Source of the DNA: a virus
Reading direction: 5' to 3' (one strand)
Length of the DNA: 20,589 nucleotides
IMG/VR virus record: IMGVR_UViG_3300034121_000831
Coordinates: 1 to 20,589 of that record
The notes beneath the pieces were generated by a model, which saw only the letters and a program-made list of their open reading frames with translations, searched no databases and was not told the origin of the DNA. Positions 1-6,861 of the stretch are shown piece after piece; position 1 is the stretch's first letter, and every line of letters begins with the position of its first letter. Made by a program: the position numbers and the translations under genes.

Positions 1-30
1 ATCACAAGCGTAGACGAGGCTCCGATATGA
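1..30 (+). CDS. C-terminal end of an upstream phage gene (possibly portal), partial
   Basis: Frame 1 is open from the first base (ITSVDEAPI) and stops at TGA 28-30. This overlaps the ATG at 27 in an ATGA arrangement, the coupling style used repeatedly in this window. In HK97-type phages the portal gene usually precedes the prohead protease, so a portal C-terminus is the positional guess. Only nine codons are visible, so neither the coding status nor the identity can be proved. Confidence 0.4.
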   Translation: MTSVDEAPI

Positions 31-830
31 GCGCACGACCGAAGCCGCAGGTCTATTTCCAGTCCGACGCGCACGTCCAGATGCGGGCGGACGCGACGTT
101 GCCGGACGGCGTGGCGGGTCGCGTGTCCGGCGTGGCGCTGACGTACGAGACGGTTGACAGTTACGGGACGCTGTTTGCGCGCGGGTGCGCGAAGATGACG
201 ATCGCGGGCAAGGTGGCGGCGCGGAAGGTGCCGCTGTTGATGGATCACGAACGGCGCACGGGTGCGCACGTCGGCGTCGTGTCGATGATGCAGGAGATGG
301 GCGACAGTCTGATGATGACGGCCGATCTGTTCGACACGCCGGAAGGTCGGGCCGCGTTGGACTACGTCAAGACGGTGATCGCGGCCGGCGCGTCGACGGG
401 GTTCTCAATCGGGTTCGTGCCGCGGAAGGCCGAGACGGTCACGATCGACGGGCGGGTCGCGGAGCGGTTCTTAGAAATCGAGCTGCGCGAAGTCTCAATT
501 ACGCCAATGCCAGCAGTTCCTGGCGCGGACGTGACGTCGGCGCGGGCCGAGGCGGTCCCGGCGCTCGAGCGGAGCGACGTGGAGCTGCTAACGATGGCGG
601 CGGCGGCGGCGCTGGACGCGTTGCCGGCCGAGACGCGGGCGGGATTGTTGGTGCGGTACGTAGGGAGTAGGACCGATGACGGGGACGGGGCTACGGTGCT
701 CAATGCGAACGCGAACGGGCCGACGACGCCCGCGACCGCGACGGATTCGAGCGCGCCGGACGCGAACGACTCACGGCATCTTTCACACGCGCAGCGGGTC
801 TCCGCGGTGCGATCCAGTTTCAATTACTAA
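27..830 (+). CDS. HK97-family prohead protease
   Basis: Serine protease expected to cleave the scaffold (delta) domain of the capsid protein during head maturation. The 267-residue protein carries the family signature: a histidine motif LLMDHERRTGAHVG (His74), the nucleophile region AGASTGFSIGF (Ser127 is the likely catalytic serine) and the strand ELREVSITPMPA (about 152-163), which corresponds to the usual E-V-S-x-x-x-x-P-A motif. Residues beyond about 200 are Thr/Ala/Asn/Asp-rich and look disordered, as is common for C-termini that are removed by autocleavage. The ATG at 27 overlaps the preceding stop. The major capsid gene follows 12 bases downstream, the canonical order. Family assignment is confident; the exact catalytic triad is by analogy with HK97 gp4. 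Confidence 0.93.
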   Translation: MSARPKPQVYFQSDAHVQMRADATLPDGVAGRVSGVALTYETVDSYGTLFARGCAKMTIAGKVAARKVPLLMDHERRTGAHVGVVSMMQEMGDSLMMTADLFDTPEGRAALDYVKTVIAAGASTGFSIGFVPRKAETVTIDGRVAERFLEIELREVSITPMPAVPGADVTSARAEAVPALERSDVELLTMAAAAALDALPAETRAGLLVRYVGSRTDDGDGATVLNANANGPTTPATATDSSAPDANDSRHLSHAQRVSAVRSSFNY

Positions 831-842
831 CACGGGGTTCGT

Positions 843-2198
843 ATGAAGGCGCCATTGGTGTCGAAGAACCGCGCGGCGGCTGAGCTGCGCGAGAAGGCCC
901 ACAAGATCCGGCACGATCTGGTCGACGCGACCAATTCGTACACGGCCGAGGAAGTGGAGAAGATGACGGGCGACATCCGCTCGCTCGAGATGCGGGCGCA
1001 GGCGGCCGCCGAGTTCACGCCTGATGCCGAAGTCGCGCGTCAGGGCGGCGACGAAGGGCTGGTGCGTGTCGATGCCGGCGGCGAGCGCACGGAGTTCGCC
1101 AACATGGGCGACGCCATGCAGGAAGTGCGGTCGACGATCGTGAACGCCTTTTCCAACGTGGGAAGCTACATCCGGGCGGCGACGCGCGGGCCGGCTAACG
1201 CGGCGGAAGCGGCGGCGCTGAAGCAGGTAGATCAGTTCACGCGTACGATCACGGGCTCAACGAACGGCGGCGAGTACCTGCTCCCGTTGACGCAGGTGCC
1301 GGAAATCTTCTCGGTGAGCAACCAGCAGCCGGGTTTGTTCCAGTACGCGCGGCGCTACAACGTGCCGGGCCGTTCGCTCCGCATCCCGTACTTGGTGCAG
1401 GACGAAGGCACGACGACGCTCAACCGTCCGATGGCGGGTAAGATCGCCAACGTGTCGATCGTCGGCGAAGGCGCCACGAAGCCGGTACGCGAGCCCACCT
1501 TTGGCCAGCGTCTGCTGACGATGTACAAGTATGCCGCGATCACGCAGTTCGGCGACGAATTGCTCGGCGACGACTTCACCGGCGAGCTGCCGAGCGAAGT
1601 GACGACGGCGGTTGGCGGTCAGATCGTGAACAAGATCAACGAAGATATCACGATCGACGGGTCGGGCTCGAGCGAGCCGCTCGGCGCGCTGAACGCCAAT
1701 AACGGTTCGCTGATCGCGGTGAACCGCGCCACGGCGAGCACGTTCACGGCGGCCGACGCGTTCTCGATGTACGAGAAGCACACGCACGGGGCGAACTCGG
1801 CGTGGATGATCTCGCGGCGCGTGCTGAACAAGCTGTTCGCGCTCCAGACGACCAATAACACGATGGTCACCTGGCTGGCGAACCTGCGTGACAAGCCGCA
1901 GATGCTGTTGCTCGGTCTGCCGGTGATCGTGACGGACCTGCTCCCGACGCTCGGCACCAAGGGCGACGTGGCGCTGGTGAACGGCGACTTTTACGCGATG
2001 GGCTTGCGTCAGGCGTTGACCGTTGAGTCGTCCATTCACGTCGCGTTCATCCAGGACGTGACCACCTACCGTTTCGTGGCGCGCGGCGGCGGTATCCCGC
2101 TCCCGACGTCGACGTACGCGTACAAGGTGGACGGCAGCGGCAACAAGGTGGACGCGCACTCGCCGTTCGTCGTGCTCGATGTCCCTGCTTCGTCCTGA
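843..2198 (+). CDS. Major capsid protein, HK97 fold, with N-terminal scaffold domain
   Basis: Structural protein of the icosahedral head. The first ~115 residues are charged and helical (for example KNRAAAELREKAHKI and TAEEVEKMTGDIRSLEMRAQ), the expected delta/scaffold domain removed by the upstream protease. Residues ~135-451 match the gp5-like core: GSTNGGEYLLPLTQVPEIF leads into the E-loop and P-domain, followed by the typical EPLGALNANNGS stretch, the WLANLRDKPQMLLLGLPVIVTD spine, and a C-terminal strand containing FIQDVTTYRFVARGGG. The length of 451 is normal for an uncleaved precursor. Weak GGGG lies upstream of the ATG. The next gene overlaps by 20 bases. I cannot tell whether HK97-style Lys-Asn crosslinking occurs. 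Confidence 0.95.
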   Translation: MKAPLVSKNRAAAELREKAHKIRHDLVDATNSYTAEEVEKMTGDIRSLEMRAQAAAEFTPDAEVARQGGDEGLVRVDAGGERTEFANMGDAMQEVRSTIVNAFSNVGSYIRAATRGPANAAEAAALKQVDQFTRTITGSTNGGEYLLPLTQVPEIFSVSNQQPGLFQYARRYNVPGRSLRIPYLVQDEGTTTLNRPMAGKIANVSIVGEGATKPVREPTFGQRLLTMYKYAAITQFGDELLGDDFTGELPSEVTTAVGGQIVNKINEDITIDGSGSSEPLGALNANNGSLIAVNRATASTFTAADAFSMYEKHTHGANSAWMISRRVLNKLFALQTTNNTMVTWLANLRDKPQMLLLGLPVIVTDLLPTLGTKGDVALVNGDFYAMGLRQALTVESSIHVAFIQDVTTYRFVARGGGIPLPTSTYAYKVDGSGNKVDAHSPFVVLDVPASS

Positions 2199-3516
2199 TC
2201 TGACGGGGCTGGATACGGTGTCCGGTGGGGTCGCGACGCTCGCGGCTCCACCGGAGGCCGGGCCGTTGACGCCAGTAATGGCGCTGACGGAGTGCATTAT
2301 CGGCGACACGCGGCGGATGGTGGGCGAGTGGTTTACCGTGCCGCGGTCGCGCGTGGTGGATCTGGTGGCGTTCGGGTTCGTGATCCCGGACGCGTATTTC
2401 GAGGCGATGCAGCCGAAAGCGGCGGCGCATTGGCGCACGGCGCAGCGGGAAGGGCTGACGGGTCAGTCGCTGGTGTGCGATGAGGCAACGGCGGCGAGGC
2501 TCTGGAACGACGCCGGCGGACGGGTGCTGACGCCGGACGGGTGGCACACAACAACATATGAGGCGGCGCCGGTCACCACGAACGCGGTGCGGGTGCTGCA
2601 ACTCACGCAATACGATCCCGGCTCAAGCGTGTATCGGTACCACAGCGCGGCCAATACGGTCGAGGGCGTGGTGTCGGCGATGGTGCGGTGGGGCGATAGC
2701 AACCCGCACTGTTCGTTGCGCCAATGGGACGGGCTGCTGCACAATCGCACGGTCGAGCTGCTGGCGATGACGGCCGACGTGATCCATTGTCATATGGATT
2801 GGCGGGCCCTGCATCACGATCTCCGGTACGCGCTCAAAGAAGGGCAGCGCGCGGCGATCACCTACCACGGGTCGGTCATGCCGGGCGACGAGGGGCGCGT
2901 CTTGGTGGATCACCTCAGCGACGAACGCATGGGCGCGATCCAGTTCGGGGCGCGTCCGTATCACGCTCGCTACGGCGTGCCGCGGTATCTGCCGATCCCG
3001 GTGCCGGTGGCGGACTATCAGGCGGCGGCGCGTGGTCGCGCGCGGGGGGACGTGCTGCGGATCGCGCACAGTCCGACGAAACGCGCGATCAAGGGGACGA
3101 CGGTGCTGCTTGACGCGGTTGAGTGGCTGCGCGAGTCCGAAGGGGTGCGGGCCGAGGTCGTGCTGATTGAGGATCTGCCGCACGGGGACGCGTTGCGGCT
3201 CAAGGCGAGCTGCGACGTCACGTTCGATTCGTTCTGGTTGGGGATGCAGGGCAGCGGCATCGAGGGCGCGGCGATGGGGCAGGCGGTGATCGCGGGCGAT
3301 TCGCAGGCGGCCGCGGAAGCGGCGGTCTTGAACGGGGGCGCGGTGCCGTGGACGTTTGCTAATGAACGGTACGGACTGATCGACGTCATCCGCCGGCTGG
3401 CGACGGACGCGACGTACTACGCGACGGAAGCGGCGCGGGTGCATGACTACGTCGCGCGGGTACATGATTATCGGGCGGTCGGCGCGCGGTATCGGACTTA
3501 TCTCGGGGAGTGCTAA
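2179..3516 (+). CDS. GT-B glycosyltransferase-like protein with an extra N-terminal domain
   Basis: Two parts are visible. Residues ~136-445 look like a GT4-type GT-B glycosyltransferase: the opening strand AVRVLQLTQYDPGSSVYRYH, the inter-strand motif ADVIHCHMDW (199-208), AITYHGS, then the C-terminal Rossmann half with RIAHSPTKRAIKGT (nucleotide-sugar region) and SGIEGAAMGQAVIAGD (359-374), where Glu363 sits at the usual donor-binding position. Residues ~34-130 precede the normal start of such enzymes and contain a compact segment (IIGDTRRMVGEWFTVP then LVAFGFVIPDA) resembling small beta-domains seen near phage head genes; I cannot name it. The start at 2179 overlaps the capsid gene by 20 bases; an internal ATG at 2278 is an alternative, and neither has a good ribosome site. 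Sugar donor and acceptor are unknown; its position suggests a head or virion substrate. Confidence 0.78.
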   Translation: MSLLRPDLTGLDTVSGGVATLAAPPEAGPLTPVMALTECIIGDTRRMVGEWFTVPRSRVVDLVAFGFVIPDAYFEAMQPKAAAHWRTAQREGLTGQSLVCDEATAARLWNDAGGRVLTPDGWHTTTYEAAPVTTNAVRVLQLTQYDPGSSVYRYHSAANTVEGVVSAMVRWGDSNPHCSLRQWDGLLHNRTVELLAMTADVIHCHMDWRALHHDLRYALKEGQRAAITYHGSVMPGDEGRVLVDHLSDERMGAIQFGARPYHARYGVPRYLPIPVPVADYQAAARGRARGDVLRIAHSPTKRAIKGTTVLLDAVEWLRESEGVRAEVVLIEDLPHGDALRLKASCDVTFDSFWLGMQGSGIEGAAMGQAVIAGDSQAAAEAAVLNGGAVPWTFANERYGLIDVIRRLATDATYYATEAARVHDYVARVHDYRAVGARYRTYLGEC

Positions 3517-4077
3517 ATGGCGCTGGCGACGGTGGCGGATCTCAAAAGTTATTTACGCATCGAGTCGGTCGCGGAGGACGCGCTCCTGGCGCTGATTATG
3601 GCGCGCGCGAAGTCGATGCTGGAGATGTGGACCGACACGCCGATCACGGCGACTAGCCAGACGGCGGTCGATCGGGCCGAGTCGGTTGACATCTTGGTTA
3701 AGTCGCTGGTCTTTCCGCGGCGACCGGCGCAGGTGACGGCGGTCGTGGACGCGGACGGCGCGACGGTCCCGGCGGGCGATTACACGGTCGATAATCGGTC
3801 GGGGATGGTGTACGCCAAGTACGGGATTGCGTTCCCGTCCGGTCCGTACACGTTGACGGCGACCGTCGGTTTGTCGCTGCGTGGCGATTACGCGGCGCTT
3901 GAGCCGATGCTGAACGAGGCCATCCTTGACCTTGCGGCGGATCTGTACCAGCGGCGCACGCCAGGCGCGGCGTCCGAGAACGCGGGCGGTACAACGATCC
4001 AATGGGACGCGAGCCGGGAGACGGTGGCGCGCGTCATGAAAACGATTCGACAGCTGAAGCTGGGGGTCGCGCAGTGA
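3517..4077 (+). CDS. Head-tail adaptor protein, HK97 gp6-like
   Basis: Likely forms the ring that docks beneath the portal (adaptor type 1, as in HK97 gp6 and SPP1 gp15). The N-terminus has the family pattern ATVADLKSYLRIESVAEDALLALIMARAKSMLEMWTD divided into short helices, a beta-rich middle (VDADGATVPAGDYTVD, typical of the gp6-like insertion), and helix LEPMLNEAILDLAADLYQRRTPG near residues 128-150, matching the usual A-x-x-x-L-x-x-x-x-Y-x-x-R helix. Length 186 fits the family. GGGGAG lies just upstream of the ATG, which starts right after the preceding TAA. The stop overlaps the GTG start of the stopper gene (GTGA). Confidence 0.85.
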   Translation: MALATVADLKSYLRIESVAEDALLALIMARAKSMLEMWTDTPITATSQTAVDRAESVDILVKSLVFPRRPAQVTAVVDADGATVPAGDYTVDNRSGMVYAKYGIAFPSGPYTLTATVGLSLRGDYAALEPMLNEAILDLAADLYQRRTPGAASENAGGTTIQWDASRETVARVMKTIRQLKLGVAQ

Positions 4078-4490
4078 CGGTGGCGCCGGGTCTGCTCGAT
4101 CGGCGGCTGGTGCTGTACGCGCGGCAGGACAGCGGCGCGGACGGGTTCCAGCGGCCGACGTACGTGCTCACGGGTGAGTGGTGGGGCCGGCTGGACGATA
4201 CGAGCGCGGCGCAGGAGATCCCGCTCGCGCCGCAAGCGCATATGGAGCTGCGCGCCGACGCGGTCGCGACGGTGATGGACTACGTGCCGGTACCTGTCAA
4301 CGGCATCATCCGAGACGGGTCGGGTCCGCTGTATTTTGTCCGAGGGGTGTATACGCAGCGCGCGTTGCGACAACAGCGGGTTACGCTCGAGCGGATCGAC
4401 CCGACGGCGTACGCGTCGTTCGCGCTGTTCGACGAAAACGCGGTCGAGGACGGGGTGCATTTGGTGACGTCGCCGGTCGTGGTGCCGTGA
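4074..4490 (+). CDS. Head closure / stopper protein (head-tail joining family)
   Basis: Probable 138-residue head-closure protein of the SPP1 gp16 / Phage_H_T_join group, which plugs the connector after DNA packaging. The sequence begins with LLDRRLVLYARQDSGADGFQRPTYVLTGEWWGRLDD, the characteristic opening where a bipartite strand is followed by a W-x-x-x-E/D segment, then AHMELRADAV and a strand set around residues 70-120 with the expected YFVRGVYTQR. I chose GTG 4074 (overlapping stop TGA 4075-4077) because a longer reading from 4002 runs antiparallel to the adaptor's coding in another frame and would add a nonsense-like Gly/Arg-rich extension. Position directly after the adaptor supports the call. 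Confidence 0.8.
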   Translation: MTVAPGLLDRRLVLYARQDSGADGFQRPTYVLTGEWWGRLDDTSAAQEIPLAPQAHMELRADAVATVMDYVPVPVNGIIRDGSGPLYFVRGVYTQRALRQQRVTLERIDPTAYASFALFDENAVEDGVHLVTSPVVVP

Positions 4491-4774
4491 TGGAGACGGC
4501 GGGTGGAGATCCGCGGCGGATGTGGTCGCCGGCGGACCGGGCGCGGGCGGACGGATTGGCGTCCCAATGGGGCGGGATCGTGTCCTACGCGGTGGGCGGG
4601 GACGGGGTGCGCGTGGAGTGGCTCGACCCGCGCGGGTATCGGGTGACGGTGGCGGGCGTGGACGTGGGCGAGTTGCTGGGGATGCTGTCGACAATGCTGC
4701 GCGAACGGTACGCGGAGTCGAGAAACGAGGCGGGTCACATTCATTCTGAGGGGTTGCGAGATGGCGACGTTTAA
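4490..4774 (+). CDS. Small hypothetical protein (94 aa)
   Basis: The ATG at 4490 overlaps the stopper stop codon (TGATG), and the reading frame runs to TAA 4772-4774, overlapping the next gene by 14 bases. The translation is METAGGDPRRMWSPADRARA, followed by a short beta-like stretch (GDGVRVEWLDPRGYRVTVAGVD split over residues ~39-58) and a C-terminal helix (VGELLGMLSTMLRERYAE). I do not recognise the family. The tight translational coupling on both sides and codon use like its neighbours argue that it is real. It is the first gene of the block separating the stopper from the gp10-like protein. Confidence 0.6.
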   Translation: METAGGDPRRMWSPADRARADGLASQWGGIVSYAVGGDGVRVEWLDPRGYRVTVAGVDVGELLGMLSTMLRERYAESRNEAGHIHSEGLRDGDV

Positions 4775-5183
4775 TAAGTTCTTCCCGTTTGTCGAGGCCG
4801 TGGCGGAAAAGGTCCACAACCTCGCGACCGATTCGCTCAAGGTGATGTTGTCAAATACGGCGCCTGCGCAAACCGACGCGGTCAAGACGGACATCACGGA
4901 GATCACGGCTGGGCACGGGTACACGGCGGGCGGCAACGTGGCGACGCAGACGACGTCTTCGCAGACGGGCGGCGTGTACAAGCTGGTGCTGGCCGATCCG
5001 GCGACGTGGACGGCAACGAGCGGATCGTTCGCGCCGTTCCAGTACGCGGTCCTCTACAACGACACGGCGGCGAGCAAGAACCTGATCGGCTGGTGGGATT
5101 ACGGGTCGACGGTGACGTTGTTGAATAACGATTCGTTCACGGTCGACTTCGATCCGACGACCGGCGTGCTCACGATCGAGTGA
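4761..5183 (+). CDS. Probable phage virion-associated protein (140 aa)
   Basis: The N-terminus MATFNKFFPFVEAVAEKVHN followed by LATDSLKVMLSNTAPAQTD is a pattern I recall from conserved but uncharacterised proteins in many phage structural blocks. The rest alternates short beta strands and Thr/Gly-rich loops (for example YKLVLADPATW, FQYAVLYNDTAAS, LIGWWDYG, NDSFTVDFDPTTGVLTIE), consistent with a small beta-sandwich such as a decoration or head-fibre protein. A GAGGGG ribosome site sits about ten bases upstream of the ATG. A strong hairpin follows its stop. The structural role is inferred from location and beta-richness, not from a recognised domain. Confidence 0.72.
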   Translation: MATFNKFFPFVEAVAEKVHNLATDSLKVMLSNTAPAQTDAVKTDITEITAGHGYTAGGNVATQTTSSQTGGVYKLVLADPATWTATSGSFAPFQYAVLYNDTAASKNLIGWWDYGSTVTLLNNDSFTVDFDPTTGVLTIE

Positions 5184-5194
5184 TCGTGTGTCGC

Positions 5195-5230
5195 GGTGTA
5201 GTGGTCCGCCAACTGGCGGGCCTCTACATC
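5195..5230 (+). terminator. Strong hairpin, possible terminator or RNA processing signal
   Basis: Bases 5195-5201 pair with 5224-5230 (7 pairs, one G-U), then a single T-T mismatch, then 5203-5210 pair with 5215-5222 (8 pairs, one G-U) closing on the tetraloop AACT. A run of five T lies at 5238-5242, seven bases past the stem. The gap before the T-run is longer than in a standard intrinsic terminator, so it may be a weak terminator, an attenuator or an mRNA 3'-end protector. Confidence 0.5.
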
Positions 5231-5261
5231 TGCGCAGTTTTTCCCTCTGACTCTCCCTTCT

Positions 5262-5510
5262 ATGTCTTTAATTACGATCAGCACTGCGGTCATAAACTAC
5301 GCCGCGGGTTCGACGGACTGTCAGTGCGTTGTCACGGCGGACGTTCCGACGATTGGCCTCACCTATTTTCCGAAACAGGTGTCGTTGTCATCCCTTGCGC
5401 TTGGCCCTGATTGGACGGACGCGGACCTCTGTGCTGCGGTCGCGGTTGCGTTGGACATTCCCGAGTCAGACGTGTCGGTTGCCGTGTTTACGCCGGTTGT
5501 GATCGAATAA
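5262..5510 (+). CDS. Small hypothetical protein (82 aa)
   Basis: Translation MSLITISTAVINYAAGSTDC continues through a hydrophobic/beta stretch (PTIGLTYFPKQVSLSSLALG) to an acidic segment with DWTDADLCAAVAVALDIPESD, and ends in VVIE. I do not recognise it. No Shine-Dalgarno is present: the leader just before the ATG is pyrimidine-rich. A competing frame (5180-5410) reads as Arg/Cys/Trp-rich low-plausibility protein, so this frame is preferred. It lies between two small beta-rich genes of the accessory block. Confidence 0.55.
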   Translation: MSLITISTAVINYAAGSTDCQCVVTADVPTIGLTYFPKQVSLSSLALGPDWTDADLCAAVAVALDIPESDVSVAVFTPVVIE

Positions 5511-5535
5511 CGCCATCCCTCTTTATCCAAAGATC

Positions 5536-5994
5536 ATGCCACGCTATACGATTACCACGCAAACGAACGTCTCGCTTACGGCCAGTACCGCAAAGACGAT
5601 CGCGGCGGTGAGTACTCCAGCCACGCGCCGTTCGCAGCTTGTCGGCGTGTCGGTCAGCTTTGACTCGGTCACCGCGACGGACGGTAGTGTCCTGGTCGAG
5701 ATTGTGCGGTCGGATGGCACGACGGCGGGCACGGCTACTTCTCGCACGCCGGTCGCTATCGACTCGGCAGAGACGGCGGCGCTGTGCAGCGGGTTTATCA
5801 ACTATACGGCTGAGCCGACGACGTATGTCGTGATCGACGAAAAGCGCATTACGCCGGTCGGCGGCACGCTCATCGAGCCATTCGACTTCGCCAGTCAGCC
5901 GATGGCGGGCGCCACAAACAAGCTGCTTGGGGTGCGACTGACAAGCCAACAGAACCTCACCAATGTACGCTGCACGCTCACGTACGAGGAATGA
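5536..5994 (+). CDS. Hypothetical beta-rich protein (152 aa), possible virion component
   Basis: The sequence is a series of predicted beta strands: RYTITTQTNVSLTASTAKTI, LVGVSVSFDSV, SVLVEIVRSDGTTAGTATSR, TYVVIDEKRITPVGG, ending KLLGVRLTSQQNLTNVRC and TLTYEE. The layout is that of a single compact beta-sandwich, of the kind used for capsid decoration or tail ornament proteins. No catalytic motif or known domain is visible. The leader lacks a Shine-Dalgarno and is pyrimidine-rich like that of the gene before it. Two hairpins follow its stop codon. Function unknown. Confidence 0.65.
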   Translation: MPRYTITTQTNVSLTASTAKTIAAVSTPATRRSQLVGVSVSFDSVTATDGSVLVEIVRSDGTTAGTATSRTPVAIDSAETAALCSGFINYTAEPTTYVVIDEKRITPVGGTLIEPFDFASQPMAGATNKLLGVRLTSQQNLTNVRCTLTYEE

Positions 5995-5996
5995 GG

Positions 5997-6023
5997 CATA
6001 CGCTGAGCAGCGCTTGGCGTATG
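5997..6023 (+). other. RNA hairpin directly after the 5536-5994 gene
   Basis: Bases 5997-6008 pair with 6012-6023 around the three-base loop AGC: 12 consecutive pairs including two G-U. It starts two bases after the stop codon. No T-run follows, so it is not a standard terminator; an mRNA-stabilising or processing hairpin is possible. Confidence 0.45.
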
Positions 6024-6058
6024 GCACGCATAGGTGACCACGGGGGCACGTTGCGTGC
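6024..6058 (+). other. Second inverted repeat in the 5995-6112 gap
   Basis: GCACGCA at 6024-6030 is matched by TGCGTGC at 6052-6058, a perfect 7-base stem with a 21-base loop, immediately adjoining the hairpin that ends at 6023. No reading frame of interest covers this stretch. Role unknown; the tandem arrangement of two stems is the notable point. Confidence 0.35.
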
Positions 6059-6112
6059 TATCTGTGGCGCGTCGTCCGATGTTTACACGCCTTTCGTGAT
6101 CGGTGGCATGTA

Positions 6113-6817
6113 ATGGCCGCGCCGCAACTCGCCAATTTTGTCACCACGGACTCCGGCACAGCGGTTACCACGCACTCGCTGAATTTCCCGGCGTGTAGTG
6201 CGGGCGACTTGGTGCTGTTCCATGCCTCGATCTCGCAAGCGGTGACGATCACGCTGACGGGCACGGGTCCGAACGGCGAAACGGCGGTGATGGTCGCGCA
6301 AGCGCGGGCGGCGGGCGCGACTGACGGATCAGGCGGCGTGTTCTATTTTATTGCCACGGCGTCGGCGGCAGCAGGCACGCTGGGCATTACGATTTCGGCG
6401 GCGTCTGGCGTCCGGTGTACGACCGGCCGCGTACCAAGCGGAGATTTTAACGCAAGCGCGCCGATTGACGCATCGCAGGCGCTGTCTCGGGCGTCGTCCA
6501 CTACGCACGACTCGTTTGCGCTGACGGCAGGCGCTGCCGACGGGCGCGTAATCAACCTGATGGCGACCGACACCACGTCAGGCGGCGTCACGCCGCCCTC
6601 AGGGTGGACATTGCAGTCTAGCATTAGTGCAACAGGATCGAGCGTTGAGGTGTTCCGGCGCGACGCCGTGACGACGGCGACAGAAAGCGTCCCAGCGTAC
6701 ACGTTCACGCTAAACACGGCGCGTCGCGTGACGACCATCACGTACATTATTGCGCCGTCCGTGGCTGGTGACGTGCCCGCCTTTGGGCGCTATCGCATTG
6801 CAGGGGCGCGTCGATAA
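6113..6817 (+). CDS. Hypothetical beta-rich virion-like protein (234 aa)
   Basis: The protein is rich in Ala, Thr, Ser and Gly and reads as two beta-sandwich-like halves. The opening (SLNFPACSAGDLVLFHASIS, then TITLTGTGPNGETAVMVAQ) resembles small jelly-roll modules often seen in phage tail and fibre proteins. The second half contains VINLMATDTTSGGVTPPSGW and SSVEVFRRDAV, ending in a strand TITYIIAPS. It has only two cysteines, no transmembrane segment and no enzymatic motif. Ribosome site is weak (GGTGG). Location in the accessory block between other beta-rich genes suggests a virion surface role, but this is inference. Confidence 0.65.
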   Translation: MAAPQLANFVTTDSGTAVTTHSLNFPACSAGDLVLFHASISQAVTITLTGTGPNGETAVMVAQARAAGATDGSGGVFYFIATASAAAGTLGITISAASGVRCTTGRVPSGDFNASAPIDASQALSRASSTTHDSFALTAGAADGRVINLMATDTTSGGVTPPSGWTLQSSISATGSSVEVFRRDAVTTATESVPAYTFTLNTARRVTTITYIIAPSVAGDVPAFGRYRIAGARR

Positions 6818-6861
6818 ATGCGACGGCTGACGTGTCTCACCTCTGACTACATGCACACGAT

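Noticed and set aside
153-190. TTGACA at the start of the protease gene as a promoter
   Set aside because: It is inside coding sequence and no -10 element is found at the right distance.
1257-2438. A 393-codon open frame on the minus strand, and many similar minus-strand frames (for example 2623-3465, 3888-4817, 15327-16196)
   Set aside because: They are Arg/His/Pro-rich mirror frames of high-GC plus-strand genes, with no motif, ribosome site or operon logic.
4002-4073. Upstream extension of the stopper gene to an ATG at 4002
   Set aside because: It lies inside the adaptor gene in another frame and yields a low-plausibility Gly/Arg/His-rich N-terminus; GTG 4074 gives the normal family start.
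5180-5410. Competing 76-codon plus-strand frame
   Set aside because: It reads through the hairpin at 5195-5230, has implausible composition, and conflicts with the better 5262-5510 frame.
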